From DASTFY01 sp963829955 (GTDB lineage Bacteria; Actinomycetota; Acidimicrobiia; Acidimicrobiales; Ilumatobacteraceae): DNA of 37,574 nucleotides. The notes beneath the pieces are model-generated. The model was not told where the DNA came from. It was given only the letters and a program-made list of their open reading frames with translations, and ran no database searches. Where the stretch lies: positions 1 to 37,574 of the forward strand of contig CAWHKS010000024.1 of the NCBI GenBank assembly GCA_963829955.1. Reading direction: 5' to 3'. The position numbers were made by a program, and so were the translations under genes. Of this stretch, positions 9,919 to 18,169 are shown piece after piece. The stretch's first letter is position 1. Each line of letters starts with the position of its first letter.

Positions 9919-10821
9919 TCAGGGGCGCAGGGCCAGGTAGGCGAGCATGTAGCAGGACTCCGGGTCCCCGTAGATCCCCGGATGGCGCAGCAACTCGGTC
10001 ACGTCGAACTTGCCGCTGGCCGCCGTCTCCGGCATGTGGGAGAGGCCGTAGCTGACCGGCACCTCGAAGCCATGGCGGGTGAAGAGCTCGAGCATCTCGG
10101 CGTGGTGGTACTCCACCTTGTGGTCGGGGTTGATGAACTCGGCCGGTCCATCCTGCACCTCGAGCGCCGTGACGGCGCGGTTGGGGGTGTCGAGGGCGAG
10201 GAACCCGCCGGGGCGCAGCACGCGGTACGTCTCGGCGAGGACCTGATCGCCCTCGTCGCGAGTGACGTGCTCGAAGGTCTGGCCGCTTACGACCAAGTCC
10301 ACCGAGCAGTCAGCGAACGCCGAGAGGTCGGTCATCGAGTGGTAGTGGTAGCGGACCCGGCCCTGTGGCGTGACGTGCTCGACGGGCTGCTGCCCATCCA
10401 CGTACAACTCGTGGCGCGCATCGCTTGGAAGGTCGATGATGATGAGTTCGTCGAACGAGTGCGGGTAGCCCATGAAGACGAGCGATCCTTGAGGGTTGTC
10501 GCGGGCGACACCACCGAGGTCGACGATTCGGCGGCCGGCCGGAAGACTGTGCACCCACGCAACACGGCTGGCGTGCATGGCGTGGAACGGGTGCGTGTAT
10601 TGACGGCCGCGGAACTCGGAGGAGTCGCGCAGCGCGCCGGCGATCTCCGCCCGACTCGTTCCGGCGGCCATCGCGGCGAGGTAGTGAGCTGAGCCGGTCG
10701 GGTCCGGATCGCGGCCGAGCAGCAGCAGGTAGGCGAGCTGCAGGTAGTCGGCGTCGGACAGACCATCCAGGTCAGAGCTCGTCTGTCTGCGACGAACCCG
10801 TGCCATCAGCGTCTTCGTCAT
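9919..10821 (-). CDS. DUF4214 domain fused to SAM-dependent methyltransferase
   Basis: This is an intact 300-residue protein with two parts. Residues 20-72 match DUF4214: DADYLQLAYLLLLGRDPDPT then GTSRAEIAGALRDSSEF, the repeated helical motif seen in glycan-associated and S-layer or RTX-type proteins. Residues 90-300 are a class I methyltransferase-like domain with RIVDLGGVARDNPQGSLV, DLVVSGQTFEHVTRDEGDQV and LRPGGFLALDTPNRAVTA. Its ATG overlaps the stop of the Wzt ATPase gene (ATGA), implying translational coupling. In the Escherichia coli O8/O9a systems a chain-terminating methyltransferase caps the glycan and the Wzt C-terminal domain recognises that cap. The direct coupling here makes this protein the best candidate for such a role, which is inference. 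Confidence 0.83.
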   Translation of the reverse strand: MTKTLMARVRRRQTSSDLDGLSDADYLQLAYLLLLGRDPDPTGSAHYLAAMAAGTSRAEIAGALRDSSEFRGRQYTHPFHAMHASRVAWVHSLPAGRRIVDLGGVARDNPQGSLVFMGYPHSFDELIIIDLPSDARHELYVDGQQPVEHVTPQGRVRYHYHSMTDLSAFADCSVDLVVSGQTFEHVTRDEGDQVLAETYRVLRPGGFLALDTPNRAVTALEVQDGPAEFINPDHKVEYHHAEMLELFTRHGFEVPVSYGLSHMPETAASGKFDVTELLRHPGIYGDPESCYMLAYLALRP

Positions 10822-12134
10822 GAGGCCAGCGTGGAACTCGGGGGCTGGTGTTGCACCGAGACCTTCACCGACACGGGCATGGCCACCGTTCCGACGCGTC
10901 GGTCCGGGTTCATCACCTCGAACCAGTGCCGCTGCTCGCTCCAGTCGTACACGGTTCCCTCGTCGTGGCTGTGGACGCCGACCGTGATCGGATACGTGCC
11001 GTCGAGCAGAGGCACCGACTCGATCTCGAAGACGACCTCTCCCGGTCCGGACACCGACTCGACGTCACGGCCGAGGAGTTCGGTGTTGATGCCGAACAGA
11101 TCGCGGCCGTCCCGGTTGTCGTAGATGCCGATGCCGAACACGACGTCCGAGACCGGCTCGTCGGCGTCGAACCGGATCCTGATCGACAACGGCTCCCCCG
11201 GATAGATGTAGGGCCGGCGGTCCTGGTGCGGATGCTCGACCTCGATCTCGGTGATCCGGACCTTGAAGTTGCGCTTCGCCTCCTGCGTCGCACCATGCGA
11301 GAGCGAGGGGGTCGCCGAGTCGCCCCTGCCCGCGGCGGTGGCATCGTCGCTCTGTTGGTCGCTGTGCTTCGCCTCCAGGCGGGCTCGCCGCTCGACCTGC
11401 TGCTCCAATAGGTGCTCGCGGAAGGTCCGGATGGCTGTACCGGGAGTTCCGAAGGCCACCAGCCGGCCGTGATCGAGGACGGCGACGCGGCTGCAGATTT
11501 TGCGCATCAGGTCGGGCGAGTGCGAGACGATCACGATCGTCTTCGCCTGCTGCTGGAACTCGCTCACCCGGTCCAGGCACTTGCGCTGGAAGTTCTCGTC
11601 GCCGACCGCCAGCACCTCGTCGATGAGGAGAACGTCAGGGTCGACGTTGACGGCGACCGCGAATCCGAGGCGGGCGTACATGCCGGACGAGTAGTTGCGG
11701 ACCTGGGTGTCGATGAAGCCCTCCAGCTCGGCGAACTCGACGATGTCATCGAACCGGGTCTCCAGCTGCTTCTTGGACAGCCCGAGGATCGCGCCGTTGA
11801 GGAAGACATTCTCACGGCCGGTCAGCTCGGGGTGGAACCCTGCTCCGAGCTCCAGCAGGGAGGCGATGCGCCCCCTCACGCGGACCTCCCCCTCGGTCGG
11901 CTTGAGGATGCCACCGATCATCTTGAGCAACGTGGACTTTCCGGAGCCGTTGTGGCCGAGGAGGCCGATCGTCTCGCCGGCGTCGATCTCGATGGTGACA
12001 TCGCGCAGGGCCCAGAACGGCGTCGAGCCGGTACCCCGCCGCCGGCGGACGACCCGCTCCTTCAGGGAGCTGGGCCGGTCGCCCTGGAGCTGGAACCGCT
12101 TGGAGACGTCCCGGACGTCGATGGCGACAGACAT
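10818..12134 (-). CDS. wzt: Polysaccharide ABC exporter ATPase with C-terminal carbohydrate-binding domain (Wzt-like)
   Basis: This 438-residue ATPase energises export of a lipid-linked glycan across the inner membrane. Walker A is GHNGSGKST at residues 60-68, the ABC signature is NYSSGMYARLGF at 147-158, Walker B is DVLLIDEVLAVGD at 167-179, and the switch histidine is H205 in VSHSP. A low-complexity linker at about 240-288 leads to a beta-rich Wzt C-terminal domain at 289-425 (GEPLSIRIRFDADEPVSDVV, FGINTELLGRD, GTYPITVGVHSHD). In characterised homologues that domain binds the modified non-reducing end of the glycan. The start is the ATG at 12134, one base after the permease stop. In-frame codons upstream lie inside the permease gene. 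Its stop overlaps the DUF4214-methyltransferase start. Confidence 0.95.
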   Translation of the reverse strand: MSVAIDVRDVSKRFQLQGDRPSSLKERVVRRRRGTGSTPFWALRDVTIEIDAGETIGLLGHNGSGKSTLLKMIGGILKPTEGEVRVRGRIASLLELGAGFHPELTGRENVFLNGAILGLSKKQLETRFDDIVEFAELEGFIDTQVRNYSSGMYARLGFAVAVNVDPDVLLIDEVLAVGDENFQRKCLDRVSEFQQQAKTIVIVSHSPDLMRKICSRVAVLDHGRLVAFGTPGTAIRTFREHLLEQQVERRARLEAKHSDQQSDDATAAGRGDSATPSLSHGATQEAKRNFKVRITEIEVEHPHQDRRPYIYPGEPLSIRIRFDADEPVSDVVFGIGIYDNRDGRDLFGINTELLGRDVESVSGPGEVVFEIESVPLLDGTYPITVGVHSHDEGTVYDWSEQRHWFEVMNPDRRVGTVAMPVSVKVSVQHQPPSSTLAS

Positions 12135-12135
12135 C

Positions 12136-13083
12136 TCAGATCTCCTCGGCGAAGTTGCCCTCCGCCCGGTCGAAGACCATGACGGCCAGCACGAGGAGGA
12201 TGAGGGCGCCGGCACCGACGATGCCGAGGTTGCGCAGGTACCAGAGCTGGTTCTCGTCGGGTATGAGGGCCTGTGGCACACCATCCGGCCCCGGGTTGCC
12301 GTACGTGCGGCCGTAGATGCCCCGCTGCATGGCGAGGGTGACGGACGTGACCGGGTTGAGGAGCATTACCCAGGAGCGGTCGCCGAGCCGGCTGGCCAGG
12401 AGGGAGTAGGCGTAGGCGATCGGGGTGAGCCAGAACCACGCCAGCATCAGCACGTCCACCAGGTGCCTGGTGTCACGTGCGTACACGTTGGCCGCGGCCA
12501 GGAAGATGGCGAACGCGGAGGCGAGCAGCAGCAGGACGATGAGGGCCGGCAGGACCAACCAGACATAGGCGGGATCCACCGACCAGCGCGTGATGACGAG
12601 CGCGAACGCCATGACGATGAGCTGCAGGAAGAAGTGGATGAGGGAGGCGCCGACGTTGGCCAGCGGCAGGATCTCCCGCGGGAAGTACACCTTCTTCACC
12701 AACGCACCGTTGTCGACGATGGCGCCGGTGCCCGTGAGGAGGGAGGAGCTGAAGAGGTTCCACGCCAGGAGACCTGACAGCAGGAAGACAGCGAAGTTGG
12801 GGATCCCTGCTTCGAGCACCACCTCGAAGACGTAGTAGAAGACGGCGAGGTACAGGAGCGGGTTCAGGAGTGACCACAGGAAGCCCAGGGTCGAGCCCTT
12901 GTAGCGGACCTTCAGCTCCTTGCGCACCAGCGCCACGAGTAGCTCGTGGTAGCGCACGACCAGCCGCAGGTGGCCGAGGACGCTGCTGCGCGACATGACC
13001 AGCGTGGGCGCCTCGAGGGCTGCGTCGGCCGCGGTCCCGGTCTCGGGCGACCGATCAGCGGGAGCGGAATCGGCCGCGATCAT
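12136..13083 (-). CDS. wzm: Polysaccharide ABC exporter permease (Wzm-like, ABC-2 family)
   Basis: This is an intact 315-residue membrane component of the glycan exporter. Residues 1-45 are cytosolic. The cytosolic coupling helix region LVRKELKVRYKGSTLGFLWS precedes the first helix and is diagnostic of ABC-2 polysaccharide permeases. About six helices follow, with the conserved GALVKKVYFPREILPLANVG loop between helices 2 and 3 and LAWFWLTPIAYAYSLL in helix 5. It partners with the Wzt-like ATPase encoded one base downstream. It is the first gene of the minus-strand run ending at 7288. The 105-base gap to the divergent methyltransferase at 13189 should hold its promoter, but I could not point to convincing -35/-10 boxes. 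Confidence 0.94.
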   Translation of the reverse strand: MIAADSAPADRSPETGTAADAALEAPTLVMSRSSVLGHLRLVVRYHELLVALVRKELKVRYKGSTLGFLWSLLNPLLYLAVFYYVFEVVLEAGIPNFAVFLLSGLLAWNLFSSSLLTGTGAIVDNGALVKKVYFPREILPLANVGASLIHFFLQLIVMAFALVITRWSVDPAYVWLVLPALIVLLLLASAFAIFLAAANVYARDTRHLVDVLMLAWFWLTPIAYAYSLLASRLGDRSWVMLLNPVTSVTLAMQRGIYGRTYGNPGPDGVPQALIPDENQLWYLRNLGIVGAGALILLVLAVMVFDRAEGNFAEEI

Positions 13084-13188
13084 CGTCTGTCGATGCTATC
13101 CAGCACCCACCCGTCCGCGGCTGCACGCTGCCCGCCGGCGCCGGCGCCGCTCCGTGAACTCGGCCGCTGTCTGCGTAGCATCCGCCCG

Positions 13189-14112
13189 ATGCTCCGACGG
13201 CTCGCCTACAGCATCCCGCCCCTGCGCCGGCTGTACCACCGCGTGGACACGCTGGCCCAGAGGGTGGATGAGCTGACGCGCGAGCTCGCCGACTTCGATC
13301 GCTCGCTCGAGGAGGACAAGCTGCCAGGGCTGGTCGGCGAGCACGTCGATGCGATGGTGGTGCGATCCCGGTTGGAGGCGGAGCAGGCGTTGCGCGACGC
13401 ACTCGTGGCGCGTCGGCGTCGGGGTGGAGCTCGACCCCGAGCTCTACCTGGCGCTGGAGAACCGCTTCCGGGGAGACGCCGGGTCGATCGAAGGGCGACT
13501 CGAGGTGTACCTCCCGTTCGTGTCGCCGCTCGCCCAAGGCCCGTACCCGCTGGTCGATCTGGGGGCAGGGCGGGGCGAGTGGCTGAAGCTGATCGCCGAG
13601 CACGGGATCGCCTGCCACGGCGTGGACGAGAACCCGGCAATGGTGGCCGAGGCCCGCGCAGGCTGGGATGGACGTCCGCCACGCCAGCCTCTTCATCGTA
13701 CCTGGAAGAGGCGCCGGACCACAGCGCCGGTGCGCTGACGCTGTTCCACGTCCTCGAGCACCTTCCCTTCTCTGCCGTGGCCGAGGTGTTCCGACAGGCC
13801 GCGCGGGTTCTCGTGCCGGGAGGTGTGCTGATCGCAGAGACACCCAATGCCGCCAGCGTGGGTGTGGGCGCGACGACGTTCTGGGTTGACCCCACCCATG
13901 TACGACCGCTCTACCCGTCGCTGCTCGAGTTCCTCGCCGACCGCAACGGGTACGAACGGGTGCAGTACCTCTTCTTGCACCGGGCGCTCGATCCCCTCCC
14001 GCAGTCCGACCCGCCCCAGACCCTGGATGACGCCGTGGCCCGGCTCTGGGAGGCGATCTTCGGTCCGCAGGACCTCGGCTTCGTCGCCTGGACGCGCAAC
14101 CCCGAGGCCTGA
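13189..14112 (+). CDS. SAM-dependent methyltransferase with N-terminal coiled-coil helix; about three frameshifts
   Basis: The ATG at 13189 begins MLRRLAYSIPPLRRLYHRVD, then a helix with heptad-like spacing. The frame changes near 13415 and enters VGVELDPELYLALENRFRG and the SAM loop PLVDLGAGRGEWLKLIAEHG with VDENPAMV. It shifts again near 13665 and 13700 to ALTLFHVLEHLPFSAVAEVF and LVPGGVLIAETPNAASVGVG. It ends FVAWTRNPEA at 14110-14112. Repaired length is about 307 residues. The core resembles methyltransferases of O-antigen and glycopeptidolipid loci, including the WTHVRPLYP-like segment here read as DPTHVRPLYPSLLEFLADR. It is divergent from wzm. Net frame is restored, so the two ends share one frame although the middle does not. 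Confidence 0.8.
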   Translation: MLRRLAYSIPPLRRLYHRVDTLAQRVDELTRELADFDRSLEEDKLPGLVGEHVDAMVVRSRLEAEQALRDALVARRRRGGARPRALPGAGEPLPGRRRVDRRATRGVPPVRVAARPRPVPAGRSGGRAGRVAEADRRARDRLPRRGREPGNGGRGPRRLGWTSATPASSSYLEEAPDHSAGALTLFHVLEHLPFSAVAEVFRQAARVLVPGGVLIAETPNAASVGVGATTFWVDPTHVRPLYPSLLEFLADRNGYERVQYLFLHRALDPLPQSDPPQTLDDAVARLWEAIFGPQDLGFVAWTRNPEA

Positions 14113-14134
14113 GCCGGCAACAGGTGCTGCGCGG

Positions 14135-15334
14135 TCAGCCCGCCCCGCGGCGGGCGATGGCCGTCTGCAAGCACGCCTCGACCCGGTCGAGGACGATGTC
14201 CCACGCGTAGGTGGCTGCGACGTAGCGCTGGCCCGCGTCGGCCAGCGCGTCGCGCGTGGCCGGCTCGGCCTCCAGGAGCTCGACCGCCGCCTCGAACTCC
14301 GCGAACCCGCCGACCGGGATGGCTCCGCCGGACCGGCGGGCCTGGCCGACGAGGACCGGTGAGCGGCTGGACACGACGGCGGGCGCCCCGCAGGCCCACG
14401 CTTCGGCCAGGACCAGCGAGAAGCTCTCGTTGGTCGACGGCTGTACGAGGGCCAGTGCCCCGGCCATGGCCGCGTTGCGGAACGCGGTGGAGACGAATCC
14501 GGTCGTGATCACGTCCGGGTGCGAAGGCAGCTCGACCGTGCTGCGACCGACCAGCACCAGCCGGAGCGGCCCCGGCCGCCGTTCCTTGTGGGCGGTGAAC
14601 CAACGGAGGATCGTCAAGGCGCCCTTGTGCTCGTCGATCCGGCCCACGTAGACGAGGTACGGCGCGTCGCCGAGCCCGGTGGCCGACTGCAGGCCGGCGA
14701 CATCGATCTCGGGCCGGAGCTCGATGCCGGTGCCGATGACATCGCCCGGTCGAGCACAGCCGAGGCGGCGTTCCAGCAGCTCTGCCTCCTCCTGCGAGTT
14801 GAAGTAGAGGCGGTCGGCGTGGTGGAAGAGCGTGTCGTACAGCGGCTGGTGCAGCGCCGGCTCGTCGTGCGCAGTGGGTACGAGGACGGTGGGCAGCAGG
14901 GCGGAGGCGATGGGAAGGCCCACGACCGTCGGCCAGTAGAGGTAGGTCATGAACACGGCGACGTCGAAGTCGCGCGCGCGGGTGCTGATCCACTCCTGCA
15001 TCCCCTCGAGCACCGGGCCCTGAGCGATGAGCCAGCGTTGCTGCTCGTGATGGTTCAGGTCGTCTCCGCGCCGCATGCGGCCGTCGAGGACGAAGAACTC
15101 CGGGGTGCGCTCATCCTCGACGGGCAGGCGATGGACGACGACCCCATCGTCCTCGTGCGTCCCTGCTTCGTAGTGGTTGGCCCAGGTCACGTAGTCGACC
15201 GCGCAGCTGGTCAAGACCTCGACGCTGTGCCCGCGGGCGACCAACCGGTGGGCGACGTCCCGGGACTCGGCCTCGGCGCCGCCGAGGACTTCGGGCCCGA
15301 AGCGCTGGACCACCCAGAGGATCCTCAGTCCCAC
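14135..15334 (-). CDS. GT4 family glycosyltransferase
   Basis: This is a GT-B glycosyltransferase of 399 residues when started at the GTG at 15334 (VGLRILWVVQRFGPEVLGGA). The N-terminal Rossmann domain holds GGAEAESRDVAHRLVARGH and YFNSQEEAELLERRLG. The C-terminal nucleotide-sugar domain has PYLVYVGRIDEHKGALTILR and the E-x7-E-type motif NESFSLVLAEAWACGAPAVV. It ends AIARRGAG at 14135. In the sequence as given, its frame is open upstream into the preceding GT4, giving a 762-residue double-GT reading. I treat it as a separate gene because a single-base correction gives the upstream enzyme a normal C-terminus eight bases before this GTG. The donor is likely a nucleotide sugar; the acceptor is unknown. 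Confidence 0.85.
   Translation of the reverse strand: MGLRILWVVQRFGPEVLGGAEAESRDVAHRLVARGHSVEVLTSCAVDYVTWANHYEAGTHEDDGVVVHRLPVEDERTPEFFVLDGRMRRGDDLNHHEQQRWLIAQGPVLEGMQEWISTRARDFDVAVFMTYLYWPTVVGLPIASALLPTVLVPTAHDEPALHQPLYDTLFHHADRLYFNSQEEAELLERRLGCARPGDVIGTGIELRPEIDVAGLQSATGLGDAPYLVYVGRIDEHKGALTILRWFTAHKERRPGPLRLVLVGRSTVELPSHPDVITTGFVSTAFRNAAMAGALALVQPSTNESFSLVLAEAWACGAPAVVSSRSPVLVGQARRSGGAIPVGGFAEFEAAVELLEAEPATRDALADAGQRYVAATYAWDIVLDRVEACLQTAIARRGAG
14139..14154. terminator. Short GC hairpin at a convergent gene end
   Basis: CCCGCC and GGCGGG form a perfect 6-bp stem around a 4-base loop. It lies 26 bases after the stop of the plus-strand methyltransferase and just inside the 3' end of the convergent GT4 gene. 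There is no T-tract, so this would be at best a weak or factor-dependent terminator. Confidence 0.25.
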
Positions 15335-15339
15335 CCCGG

Positions 15340-16423
15340 TCAGACCACCTGGGCCAGGAGATCCAAGAAACTGGGCCATGAGGTGCGACGGATCCAGCTC
15401 CCGGAGTCGCAGGGTGCCCGCTCGCTGCATCGCCGACCGGAGCTCGCTGTCGCCGAGGACGGTGGCCGCGGCCTCCGCGAGCTCGAGAGGGCCGGAGTTC
15501 GCATCGAGGACCAGGCCACCGCCGGCGACCGTCGTCGGCAGGGCGCCGCAACCGCGGACGACGACCGGGATGCCGAGGGCCATGGCCTCGAGCGGAGGTA
15601 CCGCGAAGCCTTCGTGCTCACTGGCGTTCACGTACACGCTCGCCCGTCGCAGATAGGTGGCCAGGCCCCGATCGCTCAATCGTCCGGTGAACGTGATCTC
15701 TCGTAGCTCGAGCTCCTCGGCGAGGAGGACCAGCGCCTCGCGGTAGAGGGGCTGGCGTTCGACGCCGGCGACCACCAGACCGACCTCGCGGTGGTGGACG
15801 TCCTTGAGCACGCGCACGGCCTGCACGAGCAGTTCGTGCCGCTTGTGGGGGAAGAGCTGCCCGATGGCCAGCAGGTAGGGAAGGGTCTGCTCGTGACTGA
15901 TCCGCGCGTCCAGCTTCGGGTCCGGTCGATAGCGGAGCAGGCGGTTGACGTCGATCCCGACGGGCACGACGTGGATCGGGTCGTAGCCCGCGGCCTCCAG
16001 GTCGACGGCGTTGAAGGGTGAGTCGGCCACCGCGAGGGACACCTTGGGCCGGAGCTGACGGAGCTCGACCCGGCCCCAGTCGAGCAGGGTCGCGACCCAC
16101 GGGTCGAGGTTGGTGAAGAACCCGCTGGGCGTCATGTTGTGGTACACGAGCACGATCCGCTCGTCGCGGCCCATGAGGAAGTGGGTCAGGAGGGGTTCGC
16201 CGATGCTCGCGTGGTACACGATGATGCGTTCCGGGCTCGGCAGGAGCGGGAACTTCGACAGGGGGAGCACGTCCCGCTTCTCGCCCTCGTCGATGTGGAC
16301 GGCGTAGAGCTCCGAGCGGGCCACCTTGCGCAGCTCGTCCCGGATGGCCCGCGCCATGCCGCTCACGGCGTCGCCGGGCGCAGCTCCGGCCAGGACCTGA
16401 TGGATCTCGAGTGTGGGGCTCAA
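15340..16423 (-). CDS. GT4 family glycosyltransferase, one probable single-base indel near the 3' end
   Basis: This is a GT-B enzyme of about 360 residues. The TTG at 16423 is preferred because it overlaps the upstream stop as TTGA, giving LSPTLEIHQVLAGAAPGDAV; no better ATG exists before residue 25. Family marks are VLVYHNMTPSGFFTNLDP, LAVADSPFNAVDLEAAGYD, YLLAIGQLFPHKRHELLVQA and the donor-site motif EHEGFAVPPLEAMALGIPVV. HNMTPSGFF and ADSPFNA are shared with the two GT4 genes at 17013 and 19210, showing common ancestry. As printed, the frame runs on into the next GT. Dropping one base around 15345-15372 gives the natural-looking end MAQFLDLLAQVV with a stop at 15340-15342. Confidence 0.82.
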
Positions 16424-16980
16424 GCCGGATCGGAACCGGCTGCCCGGGCCTCCATGGCGCCCATTCGGGACTCGAGGGCGTCGAGCCGGGCGCCGACCTG
16501 CTCGAGCACGGCCAGCCGATGCAGCAGCTCGTCGATCCGCTCCGGGGTCCACGGGGACGCCGGGGCCGCCGAGCCGTCCGGCCCGACGTCGCTGCCGGTC
16601 GCGGTGGCGGCCTGCGCCGCCAGGCTCGATCGCACGATGGCGGCGAGAACGGCATCCGTGGCCTCGCGGTGACGCTGCACCTGCTGCAGGATCCCGGCCG
16701 TCTGCCGCGTCACCAGCTTCGCCATCGCGCCGTGGACCGCCGCGCCCCCGGGGGAGCGCGACGTCGTCGCGATCAGGGACGGCGAGAACGGGGGGATGGC
16801 CCGGAGCCGGGCGAGTGCGGTGTCCAACTGCATCGTGGTGCGACCTGTGCCCATCACCGCGTCGAACGGGGCGTCGAGCTGCTCCTCGTAGCCCGGTGGG
16901 TACTCGCCTGCCGCCCGCCGCTCATCCACCTTCTCTCGAATCCGTTCCAGCGCGCGGTCCAACTCGGAGGGCTCTGTCAT
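16420..16980 (-). CDS. Hypothetical helical protein of the polysaccharide locus
   Basis: This is an intact 186-residue protein without a catalytic domain I recognise. Residues 5-45 (RALERIREKVDERRAAGEYP, then PGYEEQLDAPFDAV) form a charged helix followed by an acidic segment. Residues 75-125 are amphipathic helix (GAMAKLVTRQTAGILQQVQR). Residues 145-180 are a coiled coil (RIDELLHRLAVLEQVGARLD). It has no signal peptide or transmembrane segment. The RxxGEYPPG element recurs, from memory, next to glycosyltransferases and methyltransferases in related actinobacterial loci. Its stop overlaps the GT4 start (TTGA), so it is translationally coupled to that enzyme. A scaffold or membrane-docking partner for the assembly enzymes is a guess. 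Confidence 0.7.
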   Translation of the reverse strand: MTEPSELDRALERIREKVDERRAAGEYPPGYEEQLDAPFDAVMGTGRTTMQLDTALARLRAIPPFSPSLIATTSRSPGGAAVHGAMAKLVTRQTAGILQQVQRHREATDAVLAAIVRSSLAAQAATATGSDVGPDGSAAPASPWTPERIDELLHRLAVLEQVGARLDALESRMGAMEARAAGSDPA

Positions 16981-17012
16981 GGCCGCAAGCTATCGCCCGG
17001 GCGTGCGGCGCC

Positions 17013-18086
17013 TCATCCGGCTGTCAACCACTCCGAGAGCACGTCCCACAACTGGTGGCGGACCCGGTCGAGCTCGAATCGGGCCGCTCGCTCCGGTCCC
17101 GGTCCCGGGCCCCGGCGCGGACGCGCGACCGCCGCCTCGACCGCCGAGGCGATGGCGTGCGGACGCTTGTCCGTGATGCAGATCCCCGCATCGCCGAGGG
17201 TCTCGGCGACCGCGGAGGAAGCGTGGGCAACGATCGGCAACCCATGGTGCATGGCCTCCACGAGCGGCAGGCAGAAGCCCTCGTGCTCCGACGCGCTGAC
17301 GAAGACGTCGGCGTTGCGGTAGTACGCCGCCAGGGTGCCGTCGTCGACGGGCCCCGTGATGGCCACGGCGTCCCCCAGGTCGAGGGCGGCGATGAGATGC
17401 CGAAGGGCGGTCTCGTAGCGGGGTGAGTCCGTCCGGCCCACGAGCCACAACCGCGAGCCTGGACTCGTGACGCGGTGGAGCGCGAAGGCCAGCACCAGGT
17501 CGTGCTGGGCCTTGTTCGGCACGAGTCGGCCCACGAAGAGCCAGTCGATTCCTTGCTTGTCCTCGGCGGGGCTTCCCAGCGGTCCGTTCTCAGGATCAGG
17601 GCGCAGGTTGGACGGGTCCATCAGCAGCGGGACGACGACCGGATCGCGAAAGCCAGCCTGGCGGAGGCCATCAGCATTGAAGGACGAATCGGCGATGCCG
17701 AGGGTCGCGGACTCCGCCAGGGTCCGGAGTTGCCGGTCGCCCCAGGCGGCGGCCTCCTGGACCGCCGGTTGCCCCCAGCCAGCGAAGAAGCGCGGCGGTG
17801 TGACGTTGTGCGAGCACACCGCCAGCCTCCGGACATGCCGGGCCACGTAGTCACCGACCCCGGACCCGACCGCGAACTGGTAGAGGGCGGCGCCGCCGTC
17901 GTACGAGTCGAAGGGCCGGCAGAACGTGTCGAACTCGGGCGCCCAGGCGGCGGCGTAGACGGTGGAGTGCAGTCCCTTCTCCACCAGGAGGTCCCGCACG
18001 AGGCGCGTGTGGACGCCGACGGCGTCGCCTTTCAGGAGCGACGGAACGAACTGGTGGAGCACCGGCAAGGCTGATCTTGCTAGCAC
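17013..18086 (-). CDS. GT4 family glycosyltransferase
   Basis: This is an intact 357-residue GT-B enzyme. It starts at a GTG (18086) with AGGGG about seven bases upstream. The N-terminus is LHQFVPSLLKGDAVGVHTRL. The acceptor domain carries CSHNVTPPRFFAGWGQP and GIADSSFNADGLRQAGF. The donor domain carries WLFVGRLVPNKAQHDLVLAF and EHEGFCLPLVEAMHHGLPIV, with the paired glutamates that contact the nucleotide sugar. It is clearly paralogous to the plus-strand gene at 19210 (GDAVGVHT, VPNKAQHDL, EGFC-P-EAMHHG). It is separated by 83 bases from the divergent methyltransferase-like gene at 18170, and 32 bases from the downstream hypothetical gene. A donor sugar cannot be assigned. Confidence 0.92.
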   Translation of the reverse strand: MLARSALPVLHQFVPSLLKGDAVGVHTRLVRDLLVEKGLHSTVYAAAWAPEFDTFCRPFDSYDGGAALYQFAVGSGVGDYVARHVRRLAVCSHNVTPPRFFAGWGQPAVQEAAAWGDRQLRTLAESATLGIADSSFNADGLRQAGFRDPVVVPLLMDPSNLRPDPENGPLGSPAEDKQGIDWLFVGRLVPNKAQHDLVLAFALHRVTSPGSRLWLVGRTDSPRYETALRHLIAALDLGDAVAITGPVDDGTLAAYYRNADVFVSASEHEGFCLPLVEAMHHGLPIVAHASSAVAETLGDAGICITDKRPHAIASAVEAAVARPRRGPGPGPERAARFELDRVRHQLWDVLSEWLTAG

Positions 18087-18169
18087 GGCCCCTGGCTACG
18101 ACATGGTCGGTACGGAGCCTCTGCGGTCTCCCCGTCCGCTCGGAAGGTGTCCGATAACCTTCCCGCGCC

